From: Noviherbaspirillum pedocola
GTDB lineage: Bacteria; Pseudomonadota; Gammaproteobacteria; Burkholderiales; Burkholderiaceae_D
Assembly: GCF_016632335.1 (NCBI RefSeq)
Contig: NZ_JAEPBG010000006.1
Span: forward strand, 1-64,000
Direction: 5' to 3'
Length of the DNA: 64,000 nt
A program made the translations under genes and the position numbers. The notes below the pieces were generated by a model. The model worked only from the letters and a program-made list of their open reading frames with translations. It did no database searches and was not told the DNA's origin. Positions 59,916 to 64,000 of this stretch are shown one piece after another; within the stretch, counting starts at the first letter, position 1, and each line of letters begins with the position of its first letter.

Positions 59916-60434
59916 CTAAGGCTTGCGTCGAATCTCGAGCAGATCAAGAAGTGGATAGCGCTGCGAGATTCCTGCCGAGTCGTACCGCGCCCAGAGTTCG
60001 GTTTTGAAATCCACCGTGCCTTCGGGCATTCGAGATCTGTGATGCGCGTTGAGCCGGCCGTCTTCTTCGGTGGTGACGATGCACACGGTACGGCCCTGGT
60101 CCAGAATTTGTTTCAAGCCGCCTTCGTCTACAGGCCCGGCCCTGAGCAATGCGTCTACCATCAGACTGATGGGTACGACATGCTCCTTGATGGTCTTGTC
60201 ACCACGCGGATTTCCATGCTCGTCCAGGAACGGGATCGCATCCTCGGTAATCCATGTATTCGACAGATTACTCAAGTAGCCGCGCCGGCCTGAATAGATT
60301 TCGACCAGCTTGTACAGGATTTCGCGCCGGGTATCTTCATGCAGCGTAGTGTCCGGCGTGTTAAGCAGCGCGACGACCTTCACATAATCCATCAGGATTT
60401 CGTCTTCGGTGCGGTGGATGCGTCGTGTAGCCAC
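59916..60434 (-). CDS. Hypothetical protein
   Basis: 172 residues, helical start (TEDEILMDYVKVVALLNTPD), then GRRGYLSNLSNTWITEDAIP and a C-terminal part with LKQILDQGRTVCIVTTEEDG. No signal peptide. No family recognised. It is 58 bp from the integrase gene stop, same strand, and may be in the same unit. Confidence 0.55.
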   Translation of the reverse strand: MATRRIHRTEDEILMDYVKVVALLNTPDTTLHEDTRREILYKLVEIYSGRRGYLSNLSNTWITEDAIPFLDEHGNPRGDKTIKEHVVPISLMVDALLRAGPVDEGGLKQILDQGRTVCIVTTEEDGRLNAHHRSRMPEGTVDFKTELWARYDSAGISQRYPLLDLLEIRRKP

Positions 60435-60492
60435 GTGGCGCCTCTTTGGAAGGGTGATTCGAACTCAATCGGTAGTCAGAGCCGGCAGATAT

Positions 60493-61542
60493 TCACGCGG
60501 CGCTCTGGTAGTTGAGCACGATGCGCCGATAGCGTTCCATGCTGCTCACATCGAGAAAACCAAGCCAGCGTGCCACATCCGCTTCCGATTTGCCCTTTCT
60601 GAGCTGGCGCAGCGCGAACGTGTGCCGCAACTTGTACAAGCCGCCGTCATCCTTGCCGAGCTTGGCGTCTTCCATCACATCGCGGCTGGCCTCAAAGCAG
60701 CGCGTGTGCGACCACTGCGTGCCTTTCATCGTCGACGGAAACACGTAATTGCCCGGCATGCTTTGCTGCGTGCGCACTTTGAGCCAGAACGCGAGCTGGC
60801 GGCCGGCCCAATCGGCAATCGGCGTCTCCCGCGACGGCGAATTGCCGTTGCCTTCCACGGACAGCTTCCACGGCACGCCTGCCTTTTTCCCGCCGGTGGT
60901 GATCACCCCGTCCAGTTTCAGGCCGCGCACGTCGCCAGGCGAGAGGCCTGCGCCGAGCATCAGCGCCACGGCAGTCCGGTCGCGCACCGTCTTCCAGGTG
61001 AACTTTTCCGCGCTGTCCGGACGCGGCGCGCGCGTGAGGTATGAGATCAGCGAACGGGCCTGCCCTTCCTCGAGGTATTCCGGCGGCGGGTCTTTGTCGG
61101 CGGCTTCGGCGTACTGGTACTCGGGCCGTTCGCGCAGCGTCGCGGCGGCGCGGTTGGCTTCAATTCCTTCGCGCTTGGCGATGAACTGCGTGACCTTCTG
61201 GATCAGCACGAGGTAGCGGTTGGCATAGCGCGCCGTCAGATCCGGCCCGCGGGTGGTCTGCCGCGGCCGGAACGCATCGGGCCCGCTGCCGCGAATGGTC
61301 AGGAACGTTTCCAGATCCGTGACGGTGACTTCCTGCAGCGCCAGATCGCGCTCGGCGCAGAACTTCGCGAACGCATGCCACATCTCCGCATAGACATTGG
61401 CGGATTCTTCCGACAGCGGCCTTTCGCTGCGCGCCTTCGATTTCGAGGTCTGCCGGAAGGCCACCCAGTCAGCGAAATGCTGATTCAGCGATTGTTCGAC
61501 GGTAGACGTGTCGGCATCAAACAGGGTCAGGTTCTTGGTCAT
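60493..61542 (-). CDS. Tyrosine recombinase/integrase with divergent active site
   Basis: 349 residues from ATG 61542. SAM-like core-binding domain ~20-150 (NQHFADWVAFRQTSKSKARS), then the catalytic domain. Box I reads LGAGLSPGDVRGLKL: the usual Arg in GLR is not at its place. Box II LYKLRHTFALRQL keeps the Arg-His but has Tyr-Lys in place of His-Asp. The nucleophile is Tyr 338 in SSMERYRRI. The fold is clear, but three of the six catalytic positions are unusual. Not next to a tRNA, so island integration is not shown. Could be a host-domesticated enzyme. Confidence 0.83.
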   Translation of the reverse strand: MTKNLTLFDADTSTVEQSLNQHFADWVAFRQTSKSKARSERPLSEESANVYAEMWHAFAKFCAERDLALQEVTVTDLETFLTIRGSGPDAFRPRQTTRGPDLTARYANRYLVLIQKVTQFIAKREGIEANRAAATLRERPEYQYAEAADKDPPPEYLEEGQARSLISYLTRAPRPDSAEKFTWKTVRDRTAVALMLGAGLSPGDVRGLKLDGVITTGGKKAGVPWKLSVEGNGNSPSRETPIADWAGRQLAFWLKVRTQQSMPGNYVFPSTMKGTQWSHTRCFEASRDVMEDAKLGKDDGGLYKLRHTFALRQLRKGKSEADVARWLGFLDVSSMERYRRIVLNYQSAA

Positions 61543-61582
61543 TGAGGGTCTTGGCTGAGGTGTCGCTATGGTCGCGCGGGCA

Positions 61583-61870
61583 TCAACGCTGCGGATTTTG
61601 CGCTGGCGCTGCGCTGACGATGCGGCAGTGTCCGGTGGCCTGCACGGCGCGGCCATCGGTATCGACGCCCTGCCCGGTCACGACGAACGTGCCATCGCTG
61701 CTGGCAACGGTGCACGGGGCATCGGCCGGGAGCGCGACGGCGGCGTGCGCGGCGCGTTCGCGCTCGGCATCCCGCACGCTTAACCCCATGCCGACGAAGA
61801 CCATGGCCAGGAGCACGATGAAATAGTAAGGCCAGAAGCGGGCTTCGGCGCGACTGATGAAAGAGAGCAT
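61583..61870 (-). CDS. Hypothetical membrane-anchored protein
   Basis: 95 residues from ATG 61870. One hydrophobic helix after a short basic start (FISRAEARFWPYYFIVLLAMVFVGMG), then a periplasmic segment ending DGRAVQATGHCRIVSAAPAQ with two Cys. Upstream of and same strand as the integrase gene. No family recognised. Confidence 0.5.
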   Translation of the reverse strand: MLSFISRAEARFWPYYFIVLLAMVFVGMGLSVRDAERERAAHAAVALPADAPCTVASSDGTFVVTGQGVDTDGRAVQATGHCRIVSAAPAQNPQR

Positions 61871-62339
61871 GGCGGCGATGGGACTGGGTAGGTAGACCGC
61901 TCCCATTATAGGGACCGCTTTTTCACCGGCAACCGTATCAGCGCCGCGCCGCATTGCGCAAAAGGGCAGGCCCCGACACATCACCCCACCTCTATTTCAG
62001 AATTAACGTCACACGCCGTTCCATGGCCGCGCCTGCCTGGCTTGCCCTCGTTTTTTCACCCGCGTAGCGGGTCACTTATTTAAAAAAAGGCGGCGAAAAA
62101 AAAAGAGGCGGCGGTCGAAAAACCACCCCCTTGGGATAACGCCCTTTGTGGCGTTACTTCGGTTTAAATTTTGCCGGTTCTCGCCCGGACCGATGATCGT
62201 TTTGCTGGCCTGAGGTGGACGGCGCATGGCCATGAATCACGGCGACTTGCATGACGTTTTTGCGCATTCTCGCGGCGCCCGCTTGCCTACAATTGAGCGG
62301 CCTTCCCTTCCTTGTCGCCGTGCCGGAGCCGCCGCCGTG
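61871..62339. other. 470-bp divergent intergenic region
   Basis: No gene. Homopurine runs (62083-62108) and an exact inverted repeat TAACGCC (62137-62143) / GGCGTTA (62150-62156), which could be a terminator-like hairpin without T-run or a recombination-related site given the integrase next door. Confidence 0.45.
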
Positions 62340-62903
62340 ATGCCCTTGATACGAACTTCCCGCCTGACGCTGCGCCCGGTCGTGGCCGGCGACGCGCCAG
62401 CCCTGCTCACCATCCACGATCACCCGACTTACCTGCGCTACGCCGGCGGCGACGCCATCGGCACCATCACCGATGCGCGGGTGCTCATCGCCTCCATGGC
62501 TCGCGACAATACCTCCGGCGCCGGCATAGCCGCGGCCATCCTGCTCAACGGCCAGACCATCGGCTTTATCGAGATGGCGCGGGTTCGCTGCGGCTTTCGT
62601 CCGTGCCGCGAGTGGTCGCTCGGCTACGGCCTGGACCGCCGCTACTGGCGCTGTGGCTACATGCGCGAGGCGCTGCATGCCATGCTGCCGTTCGCCCAAG
62701 CCCTCGGCGCGCACCGCATCCGCGCCGAGGTGCGCCCGGAAAACTATCCATCGTCGCGGCTCTTGACCGAACTCGGTTTTGAGATGGAAGGCACGCTGCG
62801 CAGCAAGGGGCACTGGGCCGGCCAGTTCCACGATCTGTGCCTTTTCGTCCTGGTCGCCGACGACAGCCAGGATAGGCCTCGGGCGCAGGCTGCAGCCGCA
62901 TAG
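62340..62903 (+). CDS. GNAT-family N-acetyltransferase
   Basis: 187 residues from ATG 62340. RimJ/RimL-type layout: PLIRTSRLTLRPVVAGDAPA, then IGFIEMARVRCGFRPCREWS and the acetyl-CoA motif RYWRCGYMREALHAMLPFAQ, RAEVRPENYPSSRLLTELGF, and EGTLRSKGHWAGQFHDLCLF. The Q/RxxGxG/A pyrophosphate loop is altered (WRCGYM). Probably N-terminal or small-molecule acetylation; the substrate is unknown. Confidence 0.85.
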   Translation: MPLIRTSRLTLRPVVAGDAPALLTIHDHPTYLRYAGGDAIGTITDARVLIASMARDNTSGAGIAAAILLNGQTIGFIEMARVRCGFRPCREWSLGYGLDRRYWRCGYMREALHAMLPFAQALGAHRIRAEVRPENYPSSRLLTELGFEMEGTLRSKGHWAGQFHDLCLFVLVADDSQDRPRAQAAAA

Positions 62904-63006
62904 CGCGCAGCCGGTGAATCGTTCGCAATTGCGCATCGCTAACGTCCGCACGGCAACATTGCCTGACAGTAAAGTGGTTGCGTCTCCCATCCTGCGCAAC
63001 CATGCC

Positions 63007-63429
63007 GTGAACGACTCCCAAGACATCAGTGCCGCCCGCATCCTGGTCGTCGACGACATGCAGGACAACGTCGACCTGATGATCGATGTGCTGAACTACA
63101 GCGGCTTTACTAACGTCACCGGCACGAGCGATCCGCGCGCCGTCGCACCGCTGCATGCGGCCAATGATTACGATTTGATCCTGCTGGACATCCAGATGCC
63201 GGGCATGGACGGCTTTGAAGTCATGCGCTGCCTGCGCACGGCGTTGGGCACGGATTGCCTGCCGGTGGTGGCCTGCACCGCGCACCATGATTACTTGCAG
63301 AAGGTGCTCGCCGCAGGCGCCTGCGACCTGATCAAGAAGCCGATCGATCTCGCCGACGCCAACAAGCGAATTCGACGCGCCATCGAACATCGCTATGCGC
63401 TGCGGCGCGCGCCGGGATGGACGAAATGA
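63007..63429 (+). CDS. Single-domain response regulator
   Basis: 140 residues from a GTG start at 63007 (GTG 62974 is possible; neither has a good ribosome site). Receiver: acid pocket in RILVVDDMQDNV, phospho-Asp 61 in LILLDIQMPGMDGFE, Lys 111 in LIKKPID. Ends RRAPGWTK. Its stop overlaps the next gene's start by four bases (ATGA), so it is translationally linked to the degenerate GGDEF protein. Confidence 0.85.
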   Translation: MNDSQDISAARILVVDDMQDNVDLMIDVLNYSGFTNVTGTSDPRAVAPLHAANDYDLILLDIQMPGMDGFEVMRCLRTALGTDCLPVVACTAHHDYLQKVLAAGACDLIKKPIDLADANKRIRRAIEHRYALRRAPGWTK

Positions 63430-63923
63430 GCGTCGACGCCTTGACTGGCCTGGCGGATGCCGGAGCGCTTGCTCAAGCCGTCGATGCTGCGGTCGTACAC
63501 GACCGCAAAGGCCGCACCGTGAGCGCCGTGCTGCGCGTGAACCTCGATGCGTTTTCCACGTTCAATGAATGGTACGGGCGGCCCTGTGGCGATGCCGTGC
63601 TCAAGGAAGTCGCCCTTCGCCTGCGCAGCACCGTCGATGCGACATGCACCGTGGCGCGACTGGCAGCCGATGATTTCGCAATCCTGATGCCGAATATGGC
63701 GCATCCCGGCGCGGTACCGGATCTCGCCAACGCCCTACTTGCGGCAGTCGCCGCCCCGATCATGATCGGTGACGTCGAATATTCCATCTTCGCGTCCGCT
63801 GGCATCGCGCTGTGCCGACTGCGCGGCGACGCCGGCGGCCAGGCGCTCGACCGCGCCGGCGCAGCGGTGGAGGCGTCCAAGTCCCGGTGCGGCAATACGC
63901 TTTCGGTGGCGCCGCTCGAGTAG
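63426..63923 (+). CDS. Degenerate GGDEF-domain protein
   Basis: 165 residues from ATG 63426 (ATG 63417 also in frame). GGDEF fold is visible: SVDALTGLADAGALAQAV and VLRVNLDAFSTFNEWYGRPC, but the signature loop is RLAADDFAI instead of RxGGDEF, so cyclase activity is unlikely. The C-terminal half is helical. With the preceding receiver it makes a response-regulator/GGDEF pair split into two genes. It may be a c-di-GMP or GTP binder, or a pseudo-enzyme. Confidence 0.8.
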   Translation: MSVDALTGLADAGALAQAVDAAVVHDRKGRTVSAVLRVNLDAFSTFNEWYGRPCGDAVLKEVALRLRSTVDATCTVARLAADDFAILMPNMAHPGAVPDLANALLAAVAAPIMIGDVEYSIFASAGIALCRLRGDAGGQALDRAGAAVEASKSRCGNTLSVAPLE

Positions 63924-63933
63924 CGGCAGCCTT

Positions 63934-64000
63934 CTCACTGCACCACGCGCAGCCGTACACGCGACATCCCCGGCAAGCCCGGCTTCCGTACAACGCATCA
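63934..64000 (-). CDS. C-terminal end of an unidentified gene (runs off window)
   Basis: On the minus strand one frame ends at TGA (63936-63934) and reads KPGLPGMSRVRLRVVQ up to the stop, without an internal stop back to the window edge. The alternation of hydrophobic residues resembles a beta strand ending an extracytoplasmic domain. The other frames run on into the GGDEF gene. Only about 21 codons are seen, so no product can be named. Confidence 0.35.

Noticed and set aside
62086-62156. tRNA or attachment site near the integrase
   Set aside because: No clover-leaf and no CCA-end seen; only a 7-bp inverted repeat, too little to claim an att site.

Overview
The window is a stretch of a GC-rich chromosome, most probably from a betaproteobacterium of the Burkholderiales (Oxalobacteraceae-like: Herbaspirillum, Noviherbaspirillum, Massilia relatives). 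This rests on the type IV minor-pilin operon order (pilE-fimT-pilV-pilW-pilX-pilY1), the fliC-flaG-fliD-fliT-fliS block, many lineage-typical small stress proteins and the codon bias. The taxonomic call is inference from gene content; there is no rRNA in the window. No tRNA, rRNA or CRISPR array was seen.

Layout. 1-1504 is a scrap heap of mobile-element pieces (start of an IS110-type transposase, both-end-truncated IS5 copy, start of an IS3-type orfA) joined to a decapitated and frameshifted histidine kinase/receiver gene. 1519-6785 carries cytochrome b561, DUF4142, a VIT-type metal transporter, a DUF4337 protein, a secreted phosphoesterase and a small lipoprotein. 7160-10491 is a signalling island: a LOV (blue-light) hybrid histidine kinase and three single-domain response regulators without any DNA-binding output. 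10730-13732 has small stress proteins (Pmp3/YqaE, CspA, GlsB), a complete IS5-family element (11931-13166, 4-bp target duplication) sitting 20 bp before a DUF1003 gene. 13796-24497 is mostly secreted or hypothetical proteins, including a nine-histidine-run peptide, an Ala/Lys coiled-coil protein, an NlpC/P60 lipoprotein and a four-gene cluster with a pteridine-reductase-like SDR. 24973-27254 has HU, a degenerate GGDEF membrane protein and small unknowns.

27556-36405 is the surface/flagellin region on the minus strand: RmlC epimerase, an outer-membrane barrel, a DegT-family protein that has lost its PLP lysine, fliS, fliT, fliD, flaG, fliC, and upstream of fliC an unusual protein made of two copies of an HTH-like module. 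36848-38819 has a second CspA and a histone-H1-like protein. 38894-45045 is the complete minor-pilin/PilY1 operon. 45325-50782 has CsbD, a soluble lytic transglycosylase-like protein, a solitary imuA under a perfect LexA box, two glycine-zipper proteins, and a secreted subtilisin-like protease.

51391-59480 is the least ordinary region: an MbcA/ParS-like protein, coiled-coil and membrane-anchored unknowns, a SWIB-domain protein and an HDOD protein on the minus strand, and divergently an XRE regulator, a small membrane protein and three tandem paralogous type IV prepilins with a conserved C-terminal Cys pair. These prepilins have no assembly genes of their own and may use the general type IV pilus machine. 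59683-64000 closes with unknowns, a divergent tyrosine recombinase, a GNAT acetyltransferase and a receiver plus degenerate GGDEF pair. The best candidates for something undescribed are the three-pilin cassette with its neighbours, the duplicated-HTH protein next to fliC, and the lysine-less DegT protein beside the flagellin genes.
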